Below, piece after piece: positions 22,378 to 33,362 of a DNA stretch of 64,000 bases. The DNA is from Amphibalanus amphitrite. Taxonomy: Eukaryota > Arthropoda > Thecostraca > Balanomorpha > Balanidae. Position 1 is the stretch's first letter. Every line of letters starts with the position of its first letter. The DNA lies in NCBI RefSeq assembly GCF_019059575.1, contig NW_024883056.1, positions 62,001 through 126,000 on the forward strand. Reading direction: 5' to 3'. A program made the position numbers and the translations under genes. The notes beneath the pieces are model-generated. The model saw only the letters and a program-made list of their open reading frames with translations, made no database searches and was not told the DNA's origin.

Positions 22378-23386
22378 GTGCTGGGCTGGGCAGCCCAGCC
22401 CGGTTTTTCCTGCGACTCGGCGAGTCGGCTGGGCCGGCGCCACGGATGGCGGGCTCAGGCCGCCGCCGCGCCGCACACTGGTCGGAAACGCCCTCACGAG
22501 AGGCCACGGGCGATTCCGGAGTTTCGGATTATTTTTTATATAGATCGATTTGAAATTGATCAAATTATTATACTTAGGCCAAAAAAACTAATCCGGGTGA
22601 CCAAAAATAGCTGTAATCAGCCCCCGAAGATGGGGTATCCCAGAACTCGGAAACTGACGTGGAGCAAAAGGTTTCTTGAGCCAGATATTCAGAGTCTTAT
22701 TGCTGATAGACACCAAATTGAAATCCCACATATTATGCATCAAAATGTTCGTTATGAAGTTGCCGACTGGTCAGTGCAAAATTTTTGGTATACTTTTTCC
22801 CTAACTAAGATGTACTATAGCTTTTTTATGAAGGCTCTCCTAAAGTGATTCTGGAATATAACTGCAAAGTTTAGGTAAGGAAACAACAGGTAGTCCCATC
22901 TAGTTCCACTCTGATTTTTTGTGAGATGAAGTAGGATTTAAATTTACACCAGGGCAACATAAAAGCTAACTGCGCATATTTGCGCAAAATTTGCAGGAGC
23001 CGCTCTTCCTACCCAACTACCGCCCGCCCCGCCCCAGTTTCGGCTCGGCCGCCGCGCCCGGCTTACGCTGACCTGTGTGGCCTGCACGCATCCATGCGTA
23101 GTTGACTGGTCATTAAAAACAGGTGCGCTTGAGTTTATGAATTTTGTGAAAAGCGCGTTTTATGTATGCATTTATGTATGTATTGACATCAAAAGCCTTC
23201 CACATATTGCGTGGCGATTACGGCTTGCATTTAGAGAGCCTTGCTATTGACAACCATCACTCGGCCGAAGAAAGTGGAAATTGAAACCTTCGTGAATATA
23301 AGACGCTGCAAATATAGGACCCCTGTCACTGACGTCGGGTTACCTTGGGCCGTCTTTTTACATTAGATAGATCACAATTCCGGTAT
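22378..23386. other. GC-rich block then unassigned sequence
   Basis: 22378-22520 is GC-rich. Read on the minus strand it contains GGCCTCTCGTGAGGGCGTTT followed by CCGACCAGTGTGCG. This resembles the sequence just upstream of the signal-peptide exon (24203-24240). The rest shows no recognised gene or repeat. Confidence 0.35.
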
Positions 23387-24065
23387 TTAACCCTGGCCGG
23401 ACCGATTGGTTTTCTATATTGACCGGGGAGGGTTAGTACAACTCCCTCGCCGTTTCGCCTCTAATTGAGCTGGAGCCTCGCGGAAAAAATAAGCTTGTGT
23501 GCCGTTGTAAGACGCAAAAATTAGGTACTACCCGATTTTAAGGTCTTAGGTCAGCCAGTGACCTCTTAGGTCAGGTGAGTGCCACAAGGCACGGGCTCGG
23601 TTTTAGGATAATTACTTTGCCAAAAATGGTCGCACTGCCGCGATTTTGGCATCATCGTGTTTGTCTAGCTCAGGCGCGTTGAATGCTATAGGTACTTGGT
23701 GTTCGGGTGAAGTCAACTTAAGGTGTTAACCTCGGGTCAAGGTCAGGTCGGAGCCCCTCAGGTCACGAAAATGGTTGAAGGAGGTCATATTGCATATCAT
23801 TCGATTCGGTAGGTCTTCCTGAGTCCAATGGTGGCTTTCCCGACTCTCTAGCTCCATCTGATCAGGAGTTATTGACGAAAAACTTATATAGCCTTAGTGA
23901 CGTCATAAATGACGTCACGCAAAGTCAACAATGCTAAAGTCAAGCACTGGACCTTGCAAGGAGTGCATGAAACCATTCCCGGTGCCCGAATAGCAGCTCC
24001 CAATTTCCCTTGTTGACTTAAAGTGGTGCTAGATCCTGTATTATACTCAATTATGACGACATAAC
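23387..24065. mobile_element. Family F copy, left end only, diverged
   Basis: It starts TTAACCCTGGCCGGACCGAT with the TTTTCTATATTGACCGG spacer, then family F order through GGTACTACCCGATTTTAAGG, the ATATCATTCGATTCGG half and TGACGTCATAAATGACGTCA. It ends without a right TIR. Confidence 0.65.
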
Positions 24066-24256
24066 TTAACAGATTCACGTCATATATTTAGTGCTCGACA
24101 TCCAAATGATAGCTTACATATGACAGAGAAGGTATGCAAAGTTTTATGAAGTTTGCTTCACTAGTTGTTGAATAACAAGCAAAAAACTTTTGCGGAAAGG
24201 CCGCTGGCCTCTCGCTGGAGCGTTTTCGACCAGTGTGCGCCGCTCCGACCAGCACC

Positions 24257-24335
24257 ATGGGGCTGAGCTCCGCTCCGCACGCGGCGACCTGGGGTGCAGT
24301 GCTGGTGGTTATCGGACTGGCCGCCTGCGGACACG
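24257..24335 (+). CDS. Signal-peptide first exon of a secreted protein
   Basis: An ATG in a good context (AGCACCATGG) opens 26 codons ending in phase 1 at G|GTAAG (donor GT at 24336-24337). The peptide MGLSSAPHAATWGAVLVVIG continues with LAACGH. It has a short N-terminal part, a hydrophobic core and small residues before a cleavage site, so it is a likely secretory signal. Upstream, 24203-24240 (CCTCTCGCTGGAGCG, CGACCAGTGTGCG) could be the promoter/5'UTR. The next plus-strand coding exon I can support is at 29123, but its phase is 2. Either a middle exon of length 3n+1 is missing from this reading, or the two are unrelated. Confidence 0.5.
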
Positions 24336-25599
24336 GTAAGAAACCGTCTGCGACGAGCAAACCGGCATTGGGGACAGACAGGTCAGCAAACATATCGCAA
24401 TGGGGGGCATAGTCTGTTTCTATAATAGTAGGGGAGACCCGGGAGGTATGGGCCCCCTGGAGGTATGGGCCATCGCAGTTTTGAAGAAGTGTTGCGTATT
24501 TTTACACATTTGACCGCGTAAACTGGTAGCAGCGCATTCATTATGTGATGAATGCCATGAGGTTTTTTATGCTTTAATATATGGTCGTGTTGTACCTACA
24601 AAAATGCAAGCTTACTAGCAACTAGTTTCTGAATCAAATCGAAAGTATTTGCCATGAATGTAAATATGTACCTGCAAAGTATGTCAATAAATTTGTGTGA
24701 TGTTGACCAGAGAGGTTTATCATCTGGGCATTTATGTCGCTTCTTACATTAGGTGTTAAGCATAGTAATTACGGATGAACTTTGTGCCAATATCTTCAAT
24801 GCACAATGTATGTAGCATGTCTACAACCCTCACTGATCCTGCTACAGCTATAGGCATTTGGCACCAGCAAGACCAAGGTCATGAACTTCACAATTGCTCA
24901 ACCTTTTGTCATGTACCACCAGTCACTTTTTTACTTAAGGTGCACATAGCAGTGCACACAACAATGTGCAGAGGGCCTACACAAAAACAACATGATTAGT
25001 GTGCACTATGCACAGGATTGTACCCTGATTATTTGAATATTTTGATCACTCAACAGTCAACAGTCAGGAGATAATTATTAAATATCACATTTATTATACA
25101 TCATTTTGACACACATTTTGACAAGCAATCATGGTAGTATTCCAATAAGTTGGACAGTCATCTCCCTGGGCGTCATTTTTCCAGGAAGGTACCTCTGCAG
25201 GTGTTGTGGTAGGCTAGGTTGAATTGGGTCAAGTTAGGCGAAGTAAGGTCAGGTGGTTAGGACCCGGTCAGACCGTAAGGGCTGGTCAGGTTGATTTTAA
25301 TCTTTCATTCTAATTTGACATTGATATCTATTACCTATGTTTTTGCTCCAGCCTGAATTTCATTAGGTAATGAGTTAATTTTGCTTTGTTTTTATCTGTC
25401 TTGTTTTGTGTTTTTGTCCCTTATAATCTGCCCCATGGCCCATAGGCAAGGGTGGAGCTTTTCCAGGGAAGGTGGTGGAGCATGATTGGAGGCGCTCAAC
25501 CAGACGGCATAGGAGGGGACGGTTTCTGAACGCGCACTGATGCCTGATTCAAGCCACGCTGTCTTCATGCGTGGCGGCGCGCTACTTAAAAGTCCCTAA
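24336..25599. other. Probable intron sequence without recognised genes
   Basis: It contains a GTAGGGGAGACCCGGGAGG repeat start near 24429 followed by two GGAGGTATGGGCC copies, and a GGTCAGG-poor AT-rich stretch. No exon with splice signals and a cysteine pattern could be supported. Confidence 0.35.
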
Positions 25600-25830
25600 A
25601 AGAACGGGAAGTGATGCCAATAGAACCTTCAAGCATTCTGGGCTAACGCTTATGACTTGGAAAAAGTCGCGATCCCAATTCAATCGAAAACCTGTGGGCT
25701 CTTGTTTAGCAGGAGGTGTATGAAGAGCCACCCGCCATAAGCACTGCTCAACCGCAGGCACAGGTTTAGACGGCGTTGGTCCGCATCAAAGCCAGTGTGC
25801 TGAAGAATCCATTGGCTGAAATGCTCCATA
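25600..25830 (+). pseudogene. Tc1/mariner-type transposase remnant
   Basis: One frame reads RDPNSIENLWALV, matching the DLNPIENLW motif near the end of Tc1-type DDE transposases. The reading is then ended by a stop, and flanking frames show only scattered similarity. It is a decayed fragment, lacking the catalytic core. Confidence 0.45.
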
Positions 25831-26034
25831 ACATTAGCCACTGTGTGGGTTCTTCATTTCCTCTCTGACTGTCCTTTGAAACTACTCCAAACTCCAAAGA
25901 TATGCAGAAACCAACGAGGTGAGTAAACTGTTTTTTATGAAAGGTGGCTACAAGCTCAGTTAAAAAAGTACCAGATTGTTTTGTTTTTACAGCGGGAAGA
26001 AAGGTGTCCGGATAATTTCGTTGCACCCCCTGTG

Positions 26035-26432
26035 ATGTTCAAATGGTTGCTAAATTCGAAATCAGCTCCAAAAACTAGCCTAGAAACATGTAAAGCTCGA
26101 AAAAGTGAACCGAGGTCATCAAAGGTCATTGAGCTGACCTGACCTTCAGGTGACCTTGACACCCACCCTAATGCATGGGACCAGCATCATATCACATGTT
26201 TCAACGCTTGAAACCACGTGAAGACTGCAACCGCGCGGCTAATGCGAGCCGACATACGCCGAATCGCATTCGGGGCAAACATGGTCTCGAGAAATAGGTC
26301 ACAGGTCAAAGGTCATTTGGGTCAGGGTCATGAAATTTTCAGGGTAGGTGTAAAATTGATAAAATCGGGGGTATTGAAAGTTTCGTCGCGATCGGACGGT
26401 TTTTACGCGAGTTACTCACGAAAAAACGATAA
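26035..26432. mobile_element. Family A fragment, inverted
   Basis: It is collinear with A1 in reverse: CCAAAAACTAGCCTAGAAAC, the CATCAAAGGTCATTGA block, GCCGACATACGCCGAATCGC, CAGGTCAAAGGTCATTTGGG and ACGCGAGTTACTCACGAAAA. Both TTAA ends are absent. Confidence 0.65.
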
Positions 26433-26972
26433 AGCGCACCCAAAAAGGCAGAAATATGCGCATGCGATATCCTATACTGTGAAAAAAGGTGCACCATTTT
26501 TGAACGTCGCCGACAAATTGTAATTACTAAAATTACCCTGAGCTCAGGCAGATGTATGGTAGAAAATCCCCCAAGTGAAATACACTACGGCGGAAATAAA
26601 ATACCCTACGGCGGAGCTCGGTTGCAATTTGTAAATACGCATTCGGGGCCGAGTTCCTCTCTCGGACGCCTCAGTGGCAGCTATGTGCGGCCCCCGCCGA
26701 AGTTAGTTGGTAGCACTGCTGCTCCACGGCGTACATTTCCTACCAGCCCATAGGGTTTACATGTTAAATGGCCTGTTTTCGGCGAGCGATATCTCGGTCA
26801 ACCTTTGAAGGAATCAATGGTTCTTAGTCTCAAATGATAGATCGATGAATTTTCTTTCGACAATTCCTCTACCATTTTTCACGAAACCCAGCCGATCTTC
26901 TACGGCGTACAGGGTAAAGATTTCTCTGCACGCCAGCACCCGCGATCCGGCTCTCCGATCGTCGGCGCGCGG
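26433..26972. other. Unassigned stretch
   Basis: No gene was recognised. CTACGGCGGA occurs twice at about 26584-26617, and TCTACGGCGTACAGGGTAAAG is near 26900. It could belong to the unit carrying the tRNA-like sequence that follows. Confidence 0.3.
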
Positions 26973-27044
26973 TCCTCGGTAGCGCAGTCGGTAGCGTATC
27001 GGGCTACGGATCCGAGGGTCGTGAGTTCGAATCCTGGGAGCGCC
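26973..27044 (+). tRNA. tRNA-Arg(ACG)-like sequence, degenerate; tRNA pseudogene or SINE head
   Basis: An A box (TAGCGCAGTCGGTAGCG) and a near B box (AGTTCGAATCC) are correctly spaced. The anticodon arm folds as TCGGG-CTACGGA-TCCGA, with anticodon ACG at 27006-27008. The acceptor strands (TCCTCGG and GAGCGCC) and the T stem pair poorly, so it is unlikely to be a working tRNA. Such sequence is common at the head of tRNA-derived SINEs. Confidence 0.5.
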
Positions 27045-27318
27045 GCGTGATTTCGGCTAGAATTGAATGATGTAGATTCTTGAATGTTTGCATAATCAAT
27101 TATTAATAGCTAATTGAATGTATCTGCCCTCTAATCGGCCCCTAAAACCTGTTATTTAAGAAATTTAATAAATGAATGTCACGTGCGCGTCACGACTGCC
27201 GACCATAAGCGCTACCATATTCTAGTTAGAACTAAGTTTTTGCTGGTTCCGACCATATAGTAGGTTTTCTAGTAGTTGTACTAGAAATTCCTACCAAAGT
27301 TCGTCCTACCCTTCACTC

Positions 27319-28023
27319 AATATACCCTGGCTATGTGGACAGATCCTGAAGCACCGACAGGAAACCACACACTTGGGTGTTGAGCTGCGCCCCCAGCTAC
27401 ACGGTGCCGATCAGGTGACTGCCCGAATTCAGCGGAGCAGGGGTGCGTTCTTTGGCCTAACGCCGGCCGGCATGTTTAATCAGCACCTCTCCGCTGTTGA
27501 TAAGGCATTTCTATGGCGGATGATTGTCCCTCCTGTTCTGATTTATGGATGTGAGGTCTCTTTTTTAAGCTCTGGAGATATTGCTCGCCTCGAAGGCTGG
27601 CAAGCCTCGGCGGTCAAAAGCGCGCTACGCCTACCGCGCACTGCCCACCACTCCGCACTAATGGCGGCACTTCGCATCCAAAGTGTACAAGCTCTCGTTC
27701 GGCGGTCTATTTTTCGCGCTACTCAAAACGCTTTTCGTGGCCAGCACCGCCTCCGTTGTGTGCTGGTGAGTAGCCTGGCCCAATTGGCGACCAATGCGAG
27801 ATTCACGGAAACATCTGCTTCTATTGTGTGCCATCTAATGTCGCTATGTGGGGGAAACTTCATGAGGGTACTGGAGGCTGCCAGCGGTCATATACACGGA
27901 GACTGGGTGCACACGCCCAGGCCCGAGTGTGGCCTTGCGGACTCGCTCAGCTGGCTGATGGACAGCAACAGCGCCGAGTCATGGCAGCTAGTAAGGCTGC
28001 TTGTAACAATACATCCAAACTGA
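27319..28023 (+). pseudogene. Non-LTR retrotransposon (LINE) C-terminal fragment
   Basis: The frame reads HLGVELRPQ, then ARIQRSRGAFFGLTPAGMF, LWRMIVPPVLIYGCEVSFL and LEGWQASAVKSALRLPR. This order is seen after the catalytic palm in LINE reverse transcriptases. The YxDD palm is absent, so the copy is 5'-truncated. The frame ends at a normal stop, followed by about 170 bp of 3' sequence and a short (GAT)n tail at 28170-28190, as many LINEs have. The frame itself is unbroken, suggesting a fairly young fragment. Confidence 0.72.
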
Positions 28024-28169
28024 TTCTCCTAGTCCGCCTGATGTAAAAAGCTGCCCGTGCTTTGCAAACGTGACTTTGTTGTGCCGTGCTGTGTTTGTAT
28101 CTTCATGTGTCACGGTTATGTTATGAAGATATTTTCTCCTTGTTTTGTCCTCAAAGGATGTCAAATAAA

Positions 28170-28190
28170 TATGATGATGATGATGATGAT
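28170..28190 (+). repeat. (GAT)n tail of LINE copy
   Basis: A GATGATGAT run follows AAATAAAT, marking the 3' end of the LINE fragment. Confidence 0.65.
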
Positions 28191-28192
28191 AG

Positions 28193-28419
28193 TAGATTCA
28201 TCCTGAATCATGATGGTCGTCTTGCAAGTACGTCTCAAGGAGATTTTTCTCTTGCGAGGTTGGAGCTTGAACATTTCTGTCTGTGCTGTGATTCTCAAAA
28301 TCGAGGTAGATAGGTAACAGTAGGTTGATGCTTCTGTTGAGACTTTGCTTCCCGATCGCGCATTGCCAGCTTTGCTCAGCTGTTTTAACGTTTATTAGGC
28401 ACTTGTAGTCACCGTGTCA
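28193..28419. other. Unassigned stretch
   Basis: Short sequence between the LINE tail and the family L fragment. No gene or repeat is recognised. Confidence 0.3.
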
Positions 28420-28892
28420 GAGCTACAGTAGATGACGGAGTCCTTTGAAAGTTCCAGGATATAATGAGGTCATTGAGAGCTACAATTTTTGTTTACCTCG
28501 AAATTTTGATATCGATGACGTAAGGTCAGGTCAGTTTCTTGGCCTCCCCATTATACCTAAGTCAACAGGCAAAAAAAATAAACTACCTGATTTGTTTTCA
28601 CTAAAACGCGTCGCAATGGCCTAATATACCATACATGAATTTATGTACGATCAACTCTGACTACCTTGAGGCCTTTTTTGCTCTTGGGCAATTGGAAGGT
28701 TATGTGACGTCATCAAAGATCACCAAAGTTTTTTGTCTTCTCATAAATCCTTACAGAAACGCGATGCAGACGCACAGATGGTCTTATTGTGTTCAGCTCG
28801 TAAAGGCACATCGAATACCTAATATACATGATGACCTTGAGGTCACGTGAACAGAGGTCAACCTTTGACCTTGAAGTTTCGAGGTCAACATG
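28420..28892. mobile_element. Family L fragment, inverted
   Basis: It matches L1 in reverse: CTCGAAATTTTGATATCGAT, a decayed ATACCATACATGAATTTATG segment, GTGACGTCATCAAAGATCAC, CACAGATGGTCTTATTGTGT, then the GGTCA cluster up to about 28890, where a TAGGGGAAGCCGGGGG repeat starts. Ends are missing. Confidence 0.6.
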
Positions 28893-29122
28893 TAGGGGAA
28901 GCCGGGGGAAGCCCGGCATAGTAAGCTCTTTTTCATTTTTATGACATACCTTGCGTGATGTATAAAATGTTAATATCCTGCTAGCTAGATAAGTTAGCTA
29001 GATAAGTTAGGGATAAGCTAGACTGAAAAACAGTCACCTGTATTTCAGGATTGGTACAATCTACAAATGTCTCACATTAGCACAAGGTGGGTGTGTGCCT
29101 TCATGGTCAGTCACTGACGCAG

Positions 29123-29336
29123 CTGTGGCGGGTTGGCAGGCCAGTTCTCCTGTGGCGGACGGCTATGTTTTCCGCCCAGGGTGTGCCGGACAGTGAACTT
29201 CCAGCAGGTGTGCGCCACGGCGGCAGCCGGCGCCGACCTCTGCGGACGCACCATCTGCCTGCCCTTCCAGCGGTGCAAGACACGCGTGCTGCCCTGCATC
29301 GCCCCGCCCTGCCCCCTAGCGCGGGAGTGTGTCTGA
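29123..29336 (+). CDS. Terminal exon of a cysteine-rich secreted protein
   Basis: An acceptor CTGACGCAG precedes a frame of 70 codons ending TGA (29334-29336); an in-frame stop at 29115 forces the exon to begin after it, in phase 2. The peptide holds 11 cysteines. Two internal repeats follow a C-G-x-R-x-C-x-P-x-x-x-C-[RK]-T plan (CGGRLCFPPRVCRT and CGRTICLPFQRCKT). GC content is high relative to surrounding repeats. An AATAAA follows at 29482. With the signal-peptide exon at 24257 it would make a small secreted disulfide-rich protein, but phases do not fit directly. No known family was recognised. Confidence 0.55.
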
Positions 29337-29481
29337 GCATCCCACAGCGCGTCACTGCTCCGCATCCAATGCCTTGTTTCGGAACACCCATACTGCAAAC
29401 AATGGCATGAACGGCGCTCAATATTCTTGTTTAACGAGTGAAGTAGCTACCAGCTAGCTCCAAATTTTTGAACTGTGAGCT

Positions 29482-29487
29482 AATAAA
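29482..29487 (+). promoter_or_regulatory. Poly(A) signal AATAAA
   Basis: A canonical hexamer about 145 bp after the stop of the cysteine-rich exon, in otherwise AT-rich sequence. It plausibly ends that transcript. Confidence 0.5.
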
Positions 29488-29858
29488 GAGGACAGATGTG
29501 GAGAAAATATTCGTGTCTTTGTTTTTACCCATTTAGTTGACAACCGTGAATCAGCGCTAAAAAAAACTTTCATTTTGCTGGTTCCTATAACATTGCGTCA
29601 TAGGTTTCTGTATACATATGTAGACCATACAGAGGTCTATGTTTGTAGTGAGAAGACCTGGCACGTAATAAGACGAGGACTGTACCTATGATTCAATAGT
29701 TCATGAATCATGAATATAGTGATCACGGGTGTCTTCATCTGCACGGTATAAAGTTTTGCGGCCTATATGCTAATGAATGGTATGTACGATACTCGTATTC
29801 AAAGTCGTTCAATCGCAGATACGAGACTTGTTATGGACAAGCACGCATGCGACACGCC
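29488..29858. other. Unassigned stretch
   Basis: No gene. It contains a CATACAGAGGTCTATG half of the palindrome seen at 17052-17083. Confidence 0.3.
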
Positions 29859-30184
29859 TATAGTTCATTTTATTTAAATTCGACCGTCACTGTAAACGTC
29901 TCTTCGAACACAGCACGAGTACCTACTGCTAGCTGAATTACCTACTGATAAAACTGGTTGGCGCACATTTAATTTCACTGACCATCAACTTTATCAACAT
30001 CCAGGGCGTATTTTAACATGTTAACTGGGTCGGCAATTGCCGACCCAGTCACCGAGAATGCCGACCCAGTGACAGCCGTTTGCCGACCCAGTTGCCGCCC
30101 CCTCTAGGATGCAGCACGCACATGCAGGCTAGGTGCCGTCATTCATAGTGAGGCTGCTGCCCTCCGAAATGATAATGTCGCCTC

Positions 30185-31360
30185 TTAACCCGCGCCCCGT
30201 TGGGCTCTGCCGAGCAACGCGCCCGGTTGGGGGGGGCCATTTTGGCCCCCCCCTAAGATCTCGAGAACCACGCAACATAGCGACAAGCGGTAAACGGCGT
30301 TGGATAGCCCCAACGGGGAACTACCTTGTGACCCAATTTTATTGACCTAGGTCAAACCGATGACGTCACAGGTCAGGTCAAAGGTCCAATTTTCACCGTT
30401 TACAGGCACTTCAAGAAATGCGTTGTAAAATCGAGTAAAATGCATTTCATTGAAAATCATCGATGGGGAAATGTTCTTCAAACACATATTTTTCTATTTG
30501 AGGTCACTGATACCAGGTCAGGTCACAGAGGTCAGGTCACGGGGGGTCACAATATGAAAGTGTCGTGTGATACATGTTTTATGGTCCATTTTACATAACA
30601 AATGCGATTATATGGGTCAGGCAGCCTTTGAGGCCAGCTTAGATCACGTTTTGGTCAAGGTCAGGTCAAGGTCAGGTCAAGGTCAGGTCAAATTAGGTCA
30701 AATTTCAAAGTTAATATTTTTGCATAAAATGGGTATCGAATCGATGCAGCTCGTCACGGGGAATTCAATGGTGGTCTTTGTTTTGCCGTACGTGGTCTAG
30801 AATTGCTAAAAATTGAGTTCAAAAATTTGACGTCCTCATTTTTGAACAGTTTTTTCGCTATAACTTGGCCAAAAAACGAGATATCGATCTGAAATTTGGT
30901 ATGTATATAGAAGAGCGCTGGGACTATCACATATATTCCGGTTTTTTCGAAATTCGGAAAAATTTTGGATTTTTTCAAAGTTTTTCTAAAAAAATCAATT
31001 TTTTGAATTTTTTTTGGTCAAAAACCAAAAATTTTGAAAATCCGAGATAGCAGTTTTGTAGCGCCGCTTTTTGTCTACTAGACCATATAAAGAACTTTGA
31101 AATTGCTTGATAACTGTAGATTTGGTGAGCGTTTCAAGATTGCATGTTTTTTGCTCATTTTTGCTCGAACATGACCTCAGTTTGACCTCAATAACTCCTG
31201 ACCTAAGGTGACCTAAGACTTGAAATTTGGTGTGAAGGTGTCAAATTGATGCCCGGGAAGGTACTGAAAATTTGGCGGCGCTGCGCGCCGCCGTTTTCTT
31301 GCTATTCAGGAAAAACCACAGGGGGGGCCAAAATGGCCCCCCCAACGGGGCGAGGGTTAA
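30185..31360. mobile_element. Element H1, TTAA family H, complete
   Basis: The 1168-bp body (30189-31356) lies between TTAA sites. The left end is compound: CCCGCGCCCCGTTGGG with CGCGCCCGGTTGGGG 27 bp inside. The right end is simple: CCCTCGCCCCGTTGGG. The palindrome GGCCATTTTGGCC lies in G/C runs at one end and GGCCAAAATGGCC at the other. CGTGTGATACATGTTTTATG is at 30564-30583, with a TCAAGGTCAGG triple at 30657-30689. Inserted in the Q satellite. Confidence 0.85.
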
Positions 31361-33362
31361 AGTGAAGCAGCCGTTTATAGAAAGTGATGATCCCGCAACT
31401 CAATGTGATAGTGCCGCCCCTAAATCTGTTAGTAGCCCCACTCAATGTAATGGTGCCGCCCTTCTAAGCATCTGTGGAGCCCCTCAATGTGATGATACCG
31501 CCCCTCAAGAAGATGATGCCGCCCCTTTCAGTATCGGTGGCGCCCCTCAATGTGATGGTGCCGCCCTCAAAGTGCCGTTGGCGCCCCTGAATGTGATGGT
31601 GCTGCCCGCCAACGAGTCGGTGGCGCCCCTCAAAATGATGCTGCCGCCCCGTATAGTGTCAGTGACGCCCTTCGAAGTGTCGGAGGAACCCACCAATATA
31701 ATGGTGCCGCCCCTCAAGGTATCCACATAGCCCCTCATTGTGATGGAGCCGCCCCTCAAGCAGATGATGCCGCCCCTCAAGAAGATGATGCCGCCCCTGA
31801 ATGTGATGGTGCTGCCCGCCAACGAGTCGGTGGCGCCCCTCAAAATGATGCTGCCGCCCCTTAAAGTGTTGGCGCCGCCCCTTATAGTGTCAGTGACGCC
31901 CTTCGAAGTGTCGGAGGAACCCACCAATATAATGGTGCCGCCCCTCTAGGTATCCACATAGCCCCTTATTGTGATGGAGCCGCCCCTCAAGCAGATGATG
32001 CCGCCCCTCAAGAAGATGATGCCGCCCCTGAATGTGATGGTGCTGCCCGCCAACGAGTCGGTGGCGCCCCTCAAAATGATGCTGCCGCCCCTTAAAGTGT
32101 TGGCGCCGCCCCTTATAGTGTCAGTGACGCCCTTCAAAGTGTCGGAGGAACCCACCAATATAATGGTGCCGCCCCTCTAGGTATCCACATAGCCCCTCAT
32201 TGTGATGGAGCCGCCCCTCAAGCAGATGATGCCGCCACTCAAGAAGATGATGCCGCCCTGAATGTGATGGTGCTGCCCGCCAACGAGTCGGTGGCGCCCC
32301 TCAAAATGATGCTGCCGCCCCTTAAAGTGTTAGTGCCGCCCCTTATAGTGTCAGTGACGCTGTTCGAAGTATCAGAGGAGCGCACCAATATAATGGTGCC
32401 GCCCCTCTAGGTATCCACATAGCCCCTCATTGTGATGGAGCTGCCCCTCAAGCAGATGATGCCGCCCCTCAAGAAGATGATGCCGCCCCTTTCAGTATCG
32501 GTGGCGCCCCTCAATGTGATGGTGCCTCCCTCAAAGTGTCAGTGGCGCCCCTAAATGTGATGGTGTCTCCGTCGGTGGCGCCCCTCAAAATGATGCTGCC
32601 GCCTCTAAAAGTGCTGGTGCCGCCCCTTACAGTGTCAGTGGCGCCCTTCAAAATTTTGGAGGAACTCATCAATACAATGTTGCCGCCCTCCAACTTTCTG
32701 TAGCGCCCCTCCATATACATAATGGTGCCGCTTCTCAAACCATCCGTGGCGCCCCTCAAAGTGATGGTGCCGCCCCTTACAGTGTCGGTGGTACTGGTGT
32801 CTCCTCAAAGGTCAACTCTGTTGTCCCGAGCTGTCGTACAAAACTTGAGGCTCCGGCGGCACTGTGAGACACATAACATTCACATCATACACGTGCGCAT
32901 CTGGCGTCGTTGAACGACAAATATAAATTATAGCACAGCGCCCATCGCACAAAAGTCAATTGCACAACATAGATTCTATTCTGTTCTCGTGTTTCAGTGA
33001 AGGTGCCGCCTCTCAAAGAAATGCTGGTGTCCCTCGAAGTGTCGGAGGCGCTCCTCAATGTCATGTTGCCGCCCCTCAAACCATCCGTAACGCCCCTCCA
33101 CGTCATGGTGCCGCCCCCAATGTGCTCACGGCGCCCTTAAATGTGATAGTAACGCCGGTCAAAGTGCTCCTGGCAGTGTCGGTGGCGCCCCTTACCTATA
33201 GTGTCGGTGGCGCCCCGAACAGTATCGGTGGTGCCTCTCAAAGTGATGATGTCACCCTCAAACAAACGGTGGCGCCCTTCGAAGTATCGGAGTCCCTAAA
33301 TATCATACCTATTGCCGTCCATTAACGATCTGTAGCGCCCCTCCATATGATGGAGCCGCCCC
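31361..33362 (+). repeat. Q satellite: GCCGCCCCT-type units with a 231-bp higher-order repeat
   Basis: Basic units of about 21-33 bp share GCCGCCCCTCAA and GGTGGCGCCCCT. A 231-bp higher-order block is repeated (same phase at 31740 and 31971, then about 32200), and units decay outward. Long Pro/Met-rich frames on both strands are by-products of the period. The array resumes at 34280-34648 and 37770-37850 on the other sides of inserted elements. Confidence 0.85.

Noticed and set aside
22022-22563. Minisatellite as a CRISPR array or a 230-residue repeat protein
   Set aside because: Units are directly adjacent with no unique spacers, in animal DNA; frames follow the 44-bp repeat.
31272-33325. 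Pro/Met-rich frames as a repetitive structural protein
   Set aside because: They follow the satellite period on both strands, end at random units and are broken by inserted elements.
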